A program made the position numbers and the translations under genes. Below the pieces are notes generated by a model. That model was not told the origin of the DNA. It saw only the letters and a program-made list of their open reading frames with translations, and did no database searches. From the NCBI GenBank assembly GCA_023416745.1, contig JAEZHF010000069.1, positions 1-53,691 of the forward strand: 53,691 nucleotides of DNA. Direction: 5' to 3'. This document shows positions 34,615-43,500 of this stretch, piece after piece. Positions within the stretch are counted from its first letter, which is position 1. Every line of letters begins with the position of its first letter. The DNA is from Bacillota bacterium (GTDB lineage: Bacteria; Bacillota; Clostridia; Christensenellales; SZUA-584).

Positions 34615-36359
34615 TGGCCCGATATGATGACGTCTGGCTGTCGGAGCTGTATGCGAAGAGCGACATCGTGGACGTGATTTCCTCATACACAACGCTTTCC
34701 GAGCGCGGCGGGCGGTATTGGGGGCTGTGTCCGTTTCACAACGAAAAGACACCGTCCTTTTCTGTGAGCCGCGACCGGCAGCTTTATTATTGCTTCGGCT
34801 GCAAGCAGGGCGGCAACGTCGCCAACTTCGTCATGAAGGCGGACAGCCTCACGTTCGGCGAGGCGGTGGAGGCGCTGGCCCGGCGCGTGGGCATGACAGT
34901 GCCGCAGGCGGTGGACGACAAGGAATTCCGCGAGATCAAGGAAAAGAAGAAGAAAATTGCCGATATGCACAAGGTGGCGGCGCGGCATTATTTCGATACG
35001 CTGCATGCCCCGCCGGGTGCGCGGGCGCTGGACTATTTAAAGCGGCGGGGGATCGGCGAGGAAACCATCCGCCGTTTTGGGCTGGGGTTTGCCACGGACA
35101 GCTGGGACAGCGTGGCCCGGCTGCTCGCAGACAACGGGTTTGCGCAGGATGTGATCGCGGAGAGCGGGCTGGTGTCGGTGAAGAACGGCAAGAGCTTCGA
35201 CACGTTCCGCAGCCGTGTGATGTTTCCCATCATCAACGTGTTCGGCGAGGTGATCGCTTTCGGCGGCCGCGTGATCGGTGATGGGGAACCCAAATATCTT
35301 AACACGCGCGACACGCTGCTGTTCAATAAGCGGCGCAACCTCTATGGCATCGATCTGCTGCGCCGGCAGCGGAACATTCAGAGCGCCGTCATCGTCGAAG
35401 GATATATGGACGTGGTGTCGCTGTGCGCCCATGGCGTGAAGGCGGCGGTGGCATCGCTGGGCACCGCGCTCACGCGGGAGCAGGCGGTGCTGCTCAAGCG
35501 TTACACCGAGAACGTGTTTCTGGCATACGACGGCGACGAGGCGGGCGAGATTGCGACAGGCAAGGCGCTGGGCATTTTGGAGGCCGAGGGGCTCAATATC
35601 CGCGTGATCCGCTTTGAGGCGGGCATGGATCCGGACGATTTCATACGCAAGCAGGGGCTCCGCGGCTTTGCCGCTAAGGTGAAGACGGCGCTGCCCCCCG
35701 ACAGCTACCGGCTTGAGGCGATAAAACGGGCGTTTGACATGTCCACCGAGGATGGCCGTGAGGCATATGCGCAAGAAGCATCTAAAATTATCGCGCGGAT
35801 CGACAGCGAGATCCGGCGCGAAAGATATGCGGAACAGGTGTCCAGAGAGACGGGTTACAGCGTCGCCTCCATATCCGGCCAGCTGCAAAGATTAGAGCGT
35901 GACAAGAATACTAATACCAATAACAGGTATAATAGTATAGAAAAAAGCGCTCATGATGATGCGGAGGATACTTTTCTGGCTTATGCAATGGCGCATGCGC
36001 TGTTGCTCAACGAACTGAGCGGAGAGTTGAGTGCGGAATTATTCGAACACGCGCCGCATAAAATTATTTTTTCTGCATTATATGACAGCGCAAAAAAAGG
36101 AATTCAGCCAACGTATGCCGAACTATTATCCGAACTTGAGGACGAGCAGATAAGGAGTGAGGCTGCAAGGCTGTCGGGTCTGCAGACAGTGGCCGAAGAT
36201 CCGCGGGTCTTCATGCAGGATTGCCTGAACGGCATCAGGCTTCGCAGGCTGGAAAAAAGGCGGCAGGCGCTCATAGAAGAGCTCCGCAGCGCACAGGGAG
36301 AGCATAAGCGTAAGCTGCTCGCTGAGATCAGCGGGTTGGATAAAGAATTGAAACAATAA
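34614..36359 (+). CDS. dnaG: DNA primase
   Basis: Makes the RNA primers for replication; 581 residues. The N-terminal zinc ribbon is CPFHNEKTPSF with CFGC, the TOPRIM catalytic domain has VIVEGYMDVVSL and LAYDGDEAGEIATGKAL, and the C-terminal DnaB-binding part follows after an Asn-rich linker around residues 430-445. The GTG start overlaps the dgt stop by one base, so it relies on coupled translation. dnaG followed by rpoD is the conserved macromolecular-synthesis order. Confidence 0.95.
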   Translation: MARYDDVWLSELYAKSDIVDVISSYTTLSERGGRYWGLCPFHNEKTPSFSVSRDRQLYYCFGCKQGGNVANFVMKADSLTFGEAVEALARRVGMTVPQAVDDKEFREIKEKKKKIADMHKVAARHYFDTLHAPPGARALDYLKRRGIGEETIRRFGLGFATDSWDSVARLLADNGFAQDVIAESGLVSVKNGKSFDTFRSRVMFPIINVFGEVIAFGGRVIGDGEPKYLNTRDTLLFNKRRNLYGIDLLRRQRNIQSAVIVEGYMDVVSLCAHGVKAAVASLGTALTREQAVLLKRYTENVFLAYDGDEAGEIATGKALGILEAEGLNIRVIRFEAGMDPDDFIRKQGLRGFAAKVKTALPPDSYRLEAIKRAFDMSTEDGREAYAQEASKIIARIDSEIRRERYAEQVSRETGYSVASISGQLQRLERDKNTNTNNRYNSIEKSAHDDAEDTFLAYAMAHALLLNELSGELSAELFEHAPHKIIFSALYDSAKKGIQPTYAELLSELEDEQIRSEAARLSGLQTVAEDPRVFMQDCLNGIRLRRLEKRRQALIEELRSAQGEHKRKLLAEISGLDKELKQ

Positions 36360-36387
36360 AAGGGATATTGAATAGGGTGATTGTATT

Positions 36388-37641
36388 TTGAACAAGAAAA
36401 CGGCTGCCGAGCCGAAGATGACAGGCAAGCCTGCTGAGGGCATAACGCCCGAGAGTGAAATACAGACTGGAACAAACAGCCGGCAGCTCATGAACGAGGA
36501 TAACTCGGTGGATATGACCCTCTCGAAGGAGAACCTCGCCAAGATACAGGCTTTGGGCATGTTGACTCAGAACGACAAGGATGAAAAGCTCAAGGATGTC
36601 ATCGAGACGGGAAAGAAGAAGGGCGTATTAACCTACAAAGAGATCAACGACGCGCTGGACGGCGCCGAAATCGACGCGGAGAATCTTGACAAGCTGCTGG
36701 GTGCGCTTGAAGAGATGAAGATCGACGTGGTTGATTCCGAGATGGACAAGGATCTCGCCGATGAAGAAGAGGACGTAGACGCGGATATCGATCTGTCCAT
36801 TCCGGAAGGCGTCAGTATTGACGATCCGGTCCGCATGTATTTAAAAGAGATCGGCAAGGTTAACCTGCTGTCTGCGGACGAGGAAGTGGAACTGGCTAAG
36901 CTGATGGCTTTGGGTGAAGATGCGGCCAAACGCAAGCTGGCGGAGGCCAATCTGCGTCTGGTGGTCAGCATCGCCAAGCGCTATGTGGGGCGCGGCATGC
37001 TGTTTCTTGACCTGATTCAGGAGGGCAACCTCGGCCTCATCAAGGCTGTCGAGAAGTTCGACTACACCAAGGGCTACAAGTTCTCTACATACGCGACGTG
37101 GTGGATCCGTCAGGCTATCACCCGCGCGATCGCCGATCAGGCGCGTACCATCCGCATTCCGGTGCACATGGTGGAGACCATCAACAAGCTGATCCGCGTG
37201 TCCCGGCAGCTGCTGCAGCAGTACGGGCGGGACCCGCTGCCCGAGGAAGTGGCCCGGGAAATGGATATCAGCGAGGACAAGGTGCGCGAGATCATCAAGA
37301 TCGCGCAGGAGCCGGTGTCGCTGGAGACGCCCATCGGCGAGGAAGAGGACAGCCATCTTGGCGACTTCATCCCGGACGATGACGCGCCCGCGCCTGCGGA
37401 GGCGGCAGCGTTTACGCTGCTCAAGGAGCAGCTGATGGATGTGCTGGACACGCTCACCCCGCGCGAGGAAAAGGTGCTGCGGTTGCGCTTCGGGCTGGAC
37501 GACGGGCGCGCGCGTACGCTGGAGGAAGTGGGCAAGGAGTTTATGGTGACGCGTGAGCGTATCCGCCAGATAGAAGCGAAGGCGCTGCGCAAGCTGAGGC
37601 ATCCCAGCCGGAGCAAGAAGCTGCGCGATTTTCTGGATTGA
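36388..37641 (+). CDS. rpoD: Primary sigma factor (RpoD/SigA)
   Basis: The housekeeping sigma-70 factor, 417 residues. Region 1.2 begins DDPVRMYLKEIGKV, region 2 shows KRYVGRGMLFLDLIQEGNLGLI and the -10-reading KGYKFSTYATWWIRQAI, region 3 follows, and region 4 ends with LRFGLDDGRARTLEEVGKEF and RIRQIEAKALRKLRHP. The N terminus is a Lys-rich 1.1-like region of about 150 residues. The start is TTG at 36388 with AGGGTGA in front; internal ATG codons lack ribosome sites. It follows dnaG by 28 bases. Confidence 0.96.
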   Translation: MNKKTAAEPKMTGKPAEGITPESEIQTGTNSRQLMNEDNSVDMTLSKENLAKIQALGMLTQNDKDEKLKDVIETGKKKGVLTYKEINDALDGAEIDAENLDKLLGALEEMKIDVVDSEMDKDLADEEEDVDADIDLSIPEGVSIDDPVRMYLKEIGKVNLLSADEEVELAKLMALGEDAAKRKLAEANLRLVVSIAKRYVGRGMLFLDLIQEGNLGLIKAVEKFDYTKGYKFSTYATWWIRQAITRAIADQARTIRIPVHMVETINKLIRVSRQLLQQYGRDPLPEEVAREMDISEDKVREIIKIAQEPVSLETPIGEEEDSHLGDFIPDDDAPAPAEAAAFTLLKEQLMDVLDTLTPREEKVLRLRFGLDDGRARTLEEVGKEFMVTRERIRQIEAKALRKLRHPSRSKKLRDFLD

Positions 37642-37664
37642 GCGGAAACGAAAGAGGTTTCGTC

Positions 37665-37698
37665 AAGGCAGCCCTGTCACAACCGGGACTGCCTTTTT
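37665..37698 (+). terminator. Terminator of rpoD
   Basis: AAGGCAG with CTGCCTT as the outer stem and CCC/GGG inside, followed by TTTTT, 24 bases after the stop codon. Confidence 0.8.
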
Positions 37699-37741
37699 AA
37701 ACGCTTGCGGCTGGGAAACTAGGGAAATGGGCTTTAAGACC

Positions 37742-37859
37742 TTGGGGCGCTGCCCCAAAGCCTTCACCCCAAAAAGCTTTGCTTTTCGGGGACTCCGTTC
37801 CCACTTAAGGGACAATGTCCCTTAAGAATCCCTCTTGGCAAATGCCGTATGGCATTTGC
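37742..37859 (+). repeat. Cluster of four palindromes between rpoD and trmK
   Basis: Four hairpins in 118 bases: TTGGGGC/GCCCCAA (37742-37758, loop 3), CCCC-AAAAGC/GCTTTT-GGGG (37767-37791), TTAAGGGAC/GTCCCTTAA (37805-37825, loop 3) and GCAAATGCC/GGCATTTGC (37838-37859, loop 4). None has a long T-tract. Dense short palindromes in a gap like this are typical of REP- or MITE-type dispersed repeats, but only one copy is in the window, so its repeat nature is not shown. The base composition differs in no striking way from the flanks. Confidence 0.6.
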
Positions 37860-37929
37860 TTGTGCTTTTCAGATAGTACGCAAGCTGATTATCGTGATCT
37901 ATTACAGTGTTAAACCCGAGGAGGGCGCA

Positions 37930-38613
37930 ATGGAGCTGTCCGGCAGGCTGAGAGCCATCGCGGAGATGGTGCCGCAAACAGGCACCGTGGCGGACATCGG
38001 CTGCGACCACGGCAAGCTGGCGGTCTGGCTGGTGCGGCAGGGGCGGGCGCAGCGCGTGATCTGCGGCGACATCAGCATCAAATCACTGGACAAGGCGCGG
38101 CGGCTGGCTGAGGCCGAGGGCTTGAGCGGCCAAATCGGTGCGCGCGCAGGCAGCGGCCTTGGCATACTGACCGCGGGCGAAGCGGACACGGCGGTGATTG
38201 CGGGTATGGGCGGCGAGCTGATCGTGTCCATACTGGAAGCGGACAGGGACAAAGCGCCGGATACGCTGGTGCTGTCCTGCCACACCTCTGCCGGTGTGCT
38301 GCGCGGTTGGCTGGCGGAGAACGGTTATTGCTTCGAGGACGAGACGCTGGTGGAGGAGAAGGGACATTTTTACCCCATCATGCGGCTGGTGAGAGGGCAA
38401 AGTCCGGCACTGACCGGGGCTGAGTGCGAGTTCGGGCCGGTGCTGCTGCAAAAGAAGCCCGAAGCGCTGCGGCGTCTGGTCGAGAAGCGCATACGCAAGA
38501 CAAAGGACATACGCAGCCGGCTGGAGCGCGCGGATTCGCCGCGCAAGGCCGAACTGCTGACCGAGTCGGACGAGAAGCTGACACGATACGAGGAGGTGTT
38601 AAGATGCCTGTGA
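37930..38613 (+). CDS. trmK: tRNA adenine(22)-N1 methyltransferase TrmK
   Basis: Class I SAM methyltransferase of 227 residues that makes m1A22 in tRNA. The SAM motif is VADIGCDHGKLAVWLV, followed by DISIKSLDKARRLA and AGMGGELIVSILE (the catalytic region), then LVLSCHTSAGVLRGWLAENGY and a C-terminal coiled part. GAGGAGGG precedes the ATG, which was preferred to an in-frame ATG at 37849 lying in the palindrome cluster. The B. subtilis order sigA-yqfN-yqfO is kept; the gene overlaps the next by 10 bases. Confidence 0.9.
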   Translation: MELSGRLRAIAEMVPQTGTVADIGCDHGKLAVWLVRQGRAQRVICGDISIKSLDKARRLAEAEGLSGQIGARAGSGLGILTAGEADTAVIAGMGGELIVSILEADRDKAPDTLVLSCHTSAGVLRGWLAENGYCFEDETLVEEKGHFYPIMRLVRGQSPALTGAECEFGPVLLQKKPEALRRLVEKRIRKTKDIRSRLERADSPRKAELLTESDEKLTRYEEVLRCL

Positions 38614-39392
38614 CGATGGACGAATTTGTGCGGCTGGCGGAAAAGCTCGCACCGCCGGAGCTGGCCTGCAGCTGGGACAACAGCGGTCTGCTGCTGCGCT
38701 GCGGCGAGACGGTGGAGCGCGTGCTGATCGCGCTGGACGCCACGATGGCGGTGGCGGACGAGGCCATAGCGGGCGGGTTCGACATGATATTGGCGCATCA
38801 TCCCACGCTGTTCTCACCCGTTAAGGCCTTGGATTACCGCAATCCGGCGGACGCGGTGATCATGAAGCTGGTGCGCAGCGGCATCTCGCTGTACGCCGCA
38901 CACACCACGTTCGACAAAGCAGCGGGCGGCATCAACGACATGCTGACCAAAAAGCTGGCGCTGACGGACGTCCGCGTGGCGCCGGGGCCGGACGACGGCC
39001 TGATGCGCGTGGGCGAGCTGCAGGAAACGATGGACGAAACGGTCTTTCTGGAGCATGTGAAGCGCGCACTCATGACGGACACAGTGCGGTCATCCGCATG
39101 GCTAGGCAGGCCGGTGCGCACTGTGGCGGTGCTGGGCGGCAGCGGCGGCGACTTCACGGCGGCGGCCAAAGAGGCCGGCGCAGAGGCGCTGGTGACGGGC
39201 GAAGCCAAGCACCATCATTTCATCGAAGCCGCGGCGATGGGCGTGCTGTTGGTGGAAGCGGGCCACTACGCCACCGAACATGGTTTCGTGGACGAGATAT
39301 TTATGAGTTTACAATCAAGTCTTAATGAGGTACAATTACATTTAGGCTTTAAAAAAGCCAAGTGCGAAGAAGCGCCATACATCACATTTTAA
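38604..39392 (+). CDS. Nif3-like dinuclear metal-binding protein (YqfO type)
   Basis: A 262-residue toroid-forming Nif3 family protein of unsettled function (related proteins act as GTP cyclohydrolase 1-like or regulatory factors). Metal ligands are visible in ILAHHPTLFSPVK, in YAAHTTFDKAAGGIND and in LVEAGHYATEHGFVDE. The short form lacks the middle PII-like insertion of B. subtilis YqfO. AGGAGGTG precedes the ATG inside the trmK end. Confidence 0.88.
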   Translation: MPVTMDEFVRLAEKLAPPELACSWDNSGLLLRCGETVERVLIALDATMAVADEAIAGGFDMILAHHPTLFSPVKALDYRNPADAVIMKLVRSGISLYAAHTTFDKAAGGINDMLTKKLALTDVRVAPGPDDGLMRVGELQETMDETVFLEHVKRALMTDTVRSSAWLGRPVRTVAVLGGSGGDFTAAAKEAGAEALVTGEAKHHHFIEAAAMGVLLVEAGHYATEHGFVDEIFMSLQSSLNEVQLHLGFKKAKCEEAPYITF

Positions 39393-39416
39393 CAGGCGCA
39401 GAGAGGATTGTTATAT

Positions 39417-40139
39417 TTGGATAAGCTGGCGTTGCTTTATGAGTACCAGCAGGCGGATATGCAGCTGGAAGCTTATGAGACACAACTGAAGAACACGCCC
39501 ACGAGGAAACAGCTCATAAAGCTGCAGAACTATTTGAAAAAGCAGCAGGCTGTGTTGCGGGAAATGGAGAACCGCACGCTTGTTGAGCAAAACGCGCTGC
39601 TCGAAATCGACGCGCAGTACGACAGAATGATGGAGCTTTTGAACAAGAAGCATAAGGATATCAGTCAGTACGAGGAGCTGGAACTCGATGAAATGGATCC
39701 CAATGTCGTCAAAGACCTGGTCCATGAATATGAGACGACATATGACAACATCGTGAAGCAAAAGCGCCGCGCCGTGATGGTTCAGTCCAAAGCGGAGGAG
39801 ACGGCTGCACGCTTAAAGACGATACTGACGCATGTCAGCCAGGCTCAGAAAGATTTCGCGGAGCTGAAAAAGCAGCACGAGGACGAGCTGCGCGCCGGCG
39901 CTGAAGAGCTGGACCGGCTGCGCAAGGCAGCGGAACAGGCGTCCGCAAAGGTCGAGCCCGATTTGCTTGCGCGGTACAACCGCATCAAGCAAAACCGCCC
40001 GATGCCAGTCACGATGCTCAAAGACGGACGATGCATGGGCTGCAACATGGAATTGCCCTCGCGTGACCTTGCTAAACTCAAAAAATCGGACACTATCGTG
40101 GAATGCGAGAATTGCGGCCGAATACTATATCTGATATAA
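39417..40139 (+). CDS. Coiled-coil protein with C4-type zinc ribbon
   Basis: A 240-residue protein: nearly 190 residues of charged coiled coil (rich in E, K, Q) followed by a zinc ribbon with CMGC near residue 208 and CENC near residue 231. This is the C4-type zinc ribbon family commonly next to the Nif3 gene in Firmicutes; nucleic-acid binding is likely but unproven. The start TTG at 39417 is ten bases after GAGAGG; a TTG at 39408 lies too close to it. The promoter of the RNase P RNA overlaps its end. Confidence 0.8.
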   Translation: MDKLALLYEYQQADMQLEAYETQLKNTPTRKQLIKLQNYLKKQQAVLREMENRTLVEQNALLEIDAQYDRMMELLNKKHKDISQYEELELDEMDPNVVKDLVHEYETTYDNIVKQKRRAVMVQSKAEETAARLKTILTHVSQAQKDFAELKKQHEDELRAGAEELDRLRKAAEQASAKVEPDLLARYNRIKQNRPMPVTMLKDGRCMGCNMELPSRDLAKLKKSDTIVECENCGRILYLI

Positions 40140-40140
40140 T
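40112..40140 (+). promoter_or_regulatory. Promoter of the RNase P RNA gene
   Basis: TTGCGG and a perfect TATAAT with a 17-base spacer. The -10 box covers the stop codon of the zinc-ribbon gene, and transcription would start at about 40147-40149, the first base of the RNA. Confidence 0.7.
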
Positions 40141-40148
40141 CAGTTTTT

Positions 40149-40480
40149 GAGCAAGCCGAACGGCCGCGTCATTTTTTGACGAGGAAAGTCCGAGCTCCGC
40201 AGGGCAGGACGCCGGGTAACCCCCGGTGGAGGCGACTCTAAGGATAGTGCAACAGAGATATACCGCCCGGCATTTATGCCGAGCAAGGGTGGAAAGGTGA
40301 GGTAAGAGCTCACCAGAGCCATGGCGACTTGGCTGCTATGTAAACCCCGTCCGGTGCAAGATTGATAGTGGGCATCATGCGGCGGCCCGCCGCGCCCCAT
40401 GTAATCGCTGGAGCCTGCTGGCAACCGCAGGCGTAGATAGATGGCCGTTTAAGACAGAACTCGGCTTACAGGCTTGTCTC
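40149..40480 (+). ncRNA. rnpB: RNase P RNA
   Basis: The catalytic RNA that trims tRNA 5' ends, about 332 bases. Universal blocks are present: GAGGAAAGTCCGAGCTCC (P4 5' strand and CR-I), GGATAGTGCAACAGAGATAT (CR-II/III) and ACAGAACTCGGCTTACA (CR-V and P4 3' strand). The ends GAG-CAAGCC and GGCTTG-T-CTC form helix P1 with one bulge. The overall plan, with P6-like and P15-P17-like loops, resembles ancestral type A and not the Bacillus type B. Confidence 0.95.
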
Positions 40481-40497
40481 AAAACTTAAACAATAAG

Positions 40498-40532
40498 GAA
40501 GCTTTCGATGAAACCGAAGGCTTCTTTTTTTG
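40498..40532 (+). terminator. Terminator of the RNase P RNA gene
   Basis: GAAGC-TTCG and CGAA-GCTTC form a stem with a few-base loop and one bulge on each side, then TTTTTTT. Confidence 0.85.
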
Positions 40533-40593
40533 TATCGATATTGGGGTCGCGGCGAATAATAGGTTTATTACATCATCTGTGACGGAGGGGTTC

Positions 40594-43500
40594 ATGCAGA
40601 GAAAAAACGGCATCACCGTATCGGACGACCTGACGCTTTCGTGGCAGGAACTGCTGGAATATGCCCGGCAGCTCTCTCTGTCAGACAAGGTCGCCGTTAA
40701 AAAAGCGGACAGCCGTCACTTTGGGTTGGCGGAAGAACGCCGGCGGGTCGAGGCCGCTTTCTCTGCGGCGCGCCAGCGCAAGCATGCGGGCGACGAACTG
40801 CCGCCGCTGGCCGAATGGTTCTACGACAACCGCTTTTTGTTCATCGAACAGATTCGGCAAATCGAGCTGGACAAGCATTCGTACCGCCTGCCGCACATGC
40901 TGGGCGGCCGCTGGGCGCACCAGCCGCGCTGCCTGATGCTGGCGACCGTGCTGCTGCGGCACAGCGCTTACCGCATATCGCCTGAGCATATACAGGAATT
41001 TCTGGAAGCGTTCCAGCAGGACACGGGGCTGGACTCCGGCGAGCTGTGGGCTTTTGTGGACATGCTTAAAATCGCGCTGCTGCGGGCGGTGTCGTCCCTG
41101 GCGCGGCAGTGTGCGGCGATACTGAAGCTGTGGCAGCTGGCGGACCGCTTTTGTGAACGGGCGTCACAGGACACCGGCAGCATGGACGCGCTGCTGGCGG
41201 AATATAAAAGCTATCTGACCAACGCCGTGTTTGTGGAGCGTGTGATGGTACTGCTGCGCGAAAGCCCGCATCAGGCCGCCGTCGCGGAGCGGCTTAACAT
41301 CAGGCTGTCGGTACGGAATCTGACGGTGGAACGGCTGGTGAAGCAGGCGCATGCCGTACAGGCCAAAAGCATACTGAACATATCCAACGCCATCGCGTCT
41401 TTGCGGACGCTGGCCAAGGTCAACTTCGAGCCGATATTTGAAAACGTATCGCTGGTTCACCGCTTCCTTTCCGCCGTCACGGGCTATACGGGCATGGACT
41501 ACGACTCGCGCGAACGCTACCGCCGCGGCGTCACGGCCATCGCTCAGTGGATACAAGCATCCGAACCTGCCGTCGCACGGGCGGCGGTGGAACTCGCCGC
41601 AAGAGACGGCGTCCATGTGGGCGCGTTCATCTTGGGGGACAGGCGCGACGCGCTGATGCGGGCGTTGGGCGGCATACCCATAAGAGCGCGGCTTGATGAG
41701 TTTATACGGCGGCACATGCTGCTGCTGTATGCGGGCGGCGCGGCCTTGTCCACCGTTGTGAGCGCGGGGCTGCTGAACATCCCTTTGTTTCTGCACCATC
41801 CGCCCATATACGGCATTTTGGGAATCATCATCAGCCTGATACCGATATACACCGTCGCCGTGACGGTCAGCAACCGGCTGATGACGCTGTTCATAGAGCC
41901 CGCCTTTTTGCCCAAGATGGCAATGAAGGACGGGCTGACAGAGGAATGCGCCACCATGGTGGTCATCCCGGCGCTGGTGACCGGGTTGGATGACGGCGCG
42001 GAGCTGATGGAAAAGATGGAGGTTTACTTTGCGGCCAACCAGCAGCCTCATCTTTATATGACGCTGCTGTCCGACTTCAAAGAGGACAAGAACGAGATTG
42101 CGGCTTACGATGAGGAGATCATCGAGGAGATGGAACAAAGGGCAGCGTCGCTCAATCAGAAATACGGACGGCCAATATTTTTTTATGCGCAGCGCAAACG
42201 GACACGGATTGCCGAAAACGGCCGGTTTGGGGGCCGTGAACGCAAACGCGGCGCTCTGCTGGACTTCTGCACGCTGCTGACAGGCGGCTCAGACGCGTTT
42301 ACCCACGTGACACAGGGGCTGCCGCCCGCTGTGAAATATGTGATCACACTGGACGCGGATACGGCGCTCTCCCGCGATGCCGTGATCAAAATGGTGGGCG
42401 CGATGGAGCACCCGCTGCACCGGCCCGAGGTGGACGAGCGGACGAACACGGTTCGCCGGGGCTACGGCATCATGCAGCCGCGCATCGGCGTGGACGTGGT
42501 GAACTCCGCCAAATCACGCCTGTCGCTGGTGTTTTCGGGCAAGGGCGGGCTGGATACATACGCCAGCGCCGCATCGGACGTCTATCAGGACGGGTTCGGC
42601 ACCGGCATTTTCACCGGCAAGGGTATATTCAACCTGTCGGTATATATGCAGGTGCTTCAGGGTGCGTTCCCGGACAACCGCATACTCAGCCACGATCTGC
42701 TGGAAGGCAGCTATCTGCGGTGTGCGCTGCTTTCCGACGTGGTGCTGATGGACGGCTGCCCGTCGCGCTATATCGCATGGGAGGAGCGCCAGCACCGCTG
42801 GACGCGCGGCGACTGGCAGCTGATGCCTTGGCTGGGCGGGCGGGTCTGCACCAAGAACGGGCGCGTAAAAAACCCCCTGTCCGGGCTCGCCAAATACCAG
42901 ATATTCGACAATCTGCGCCGCAGCCTGACGGTGCCGCTGTCGTTCGCCGTGATACTGCTGTCTCAGACAGCGTTCTACAGCTCGGCGTTTTTTTGGTTTG
43001 TTTCCGGCATTCTGCCGCTTTTTATCGACGCAATACTTGACTTCGTCTACCGAATGCTGACGCTGCTGCGCAATACCGGCAAAGGGACGACGTTCAAGGA
43101 CATCTGGTATGAGACGCGGACGCTGTTCGAGCTGTCGTTTTACCGCTTCGCTTTTCTGCCCTATGAAACATACCGCATGCTGGACGCCATCGTGCGCACG
43201 CTGGTGCGCGTCTGCTTCACGCACAAGCGGCTGCTCCAATGGGTGACGGCGGCGGAGGGGGATAAAAATGCGCGCGATGGGGCTGTCTATCACTGGCGCA
43301 GGATGGCTGCCGCACCCGCGCTGGCGGTCGTGCTGTATGTGCTGTCCGTGCTGTCCACCCATTCGTTTTCGCCGGTTGCGTTCGGGATATTTGCCCTGTG
43401 GTTCTTCGCGCCGGCCATCGCGCATGCCATCAGCCGCCCGCGGCGGGTGCGGCACCACGAGCTGGACCCGGCGGAGAAGCGTTACCTCGAGGATATCGCG

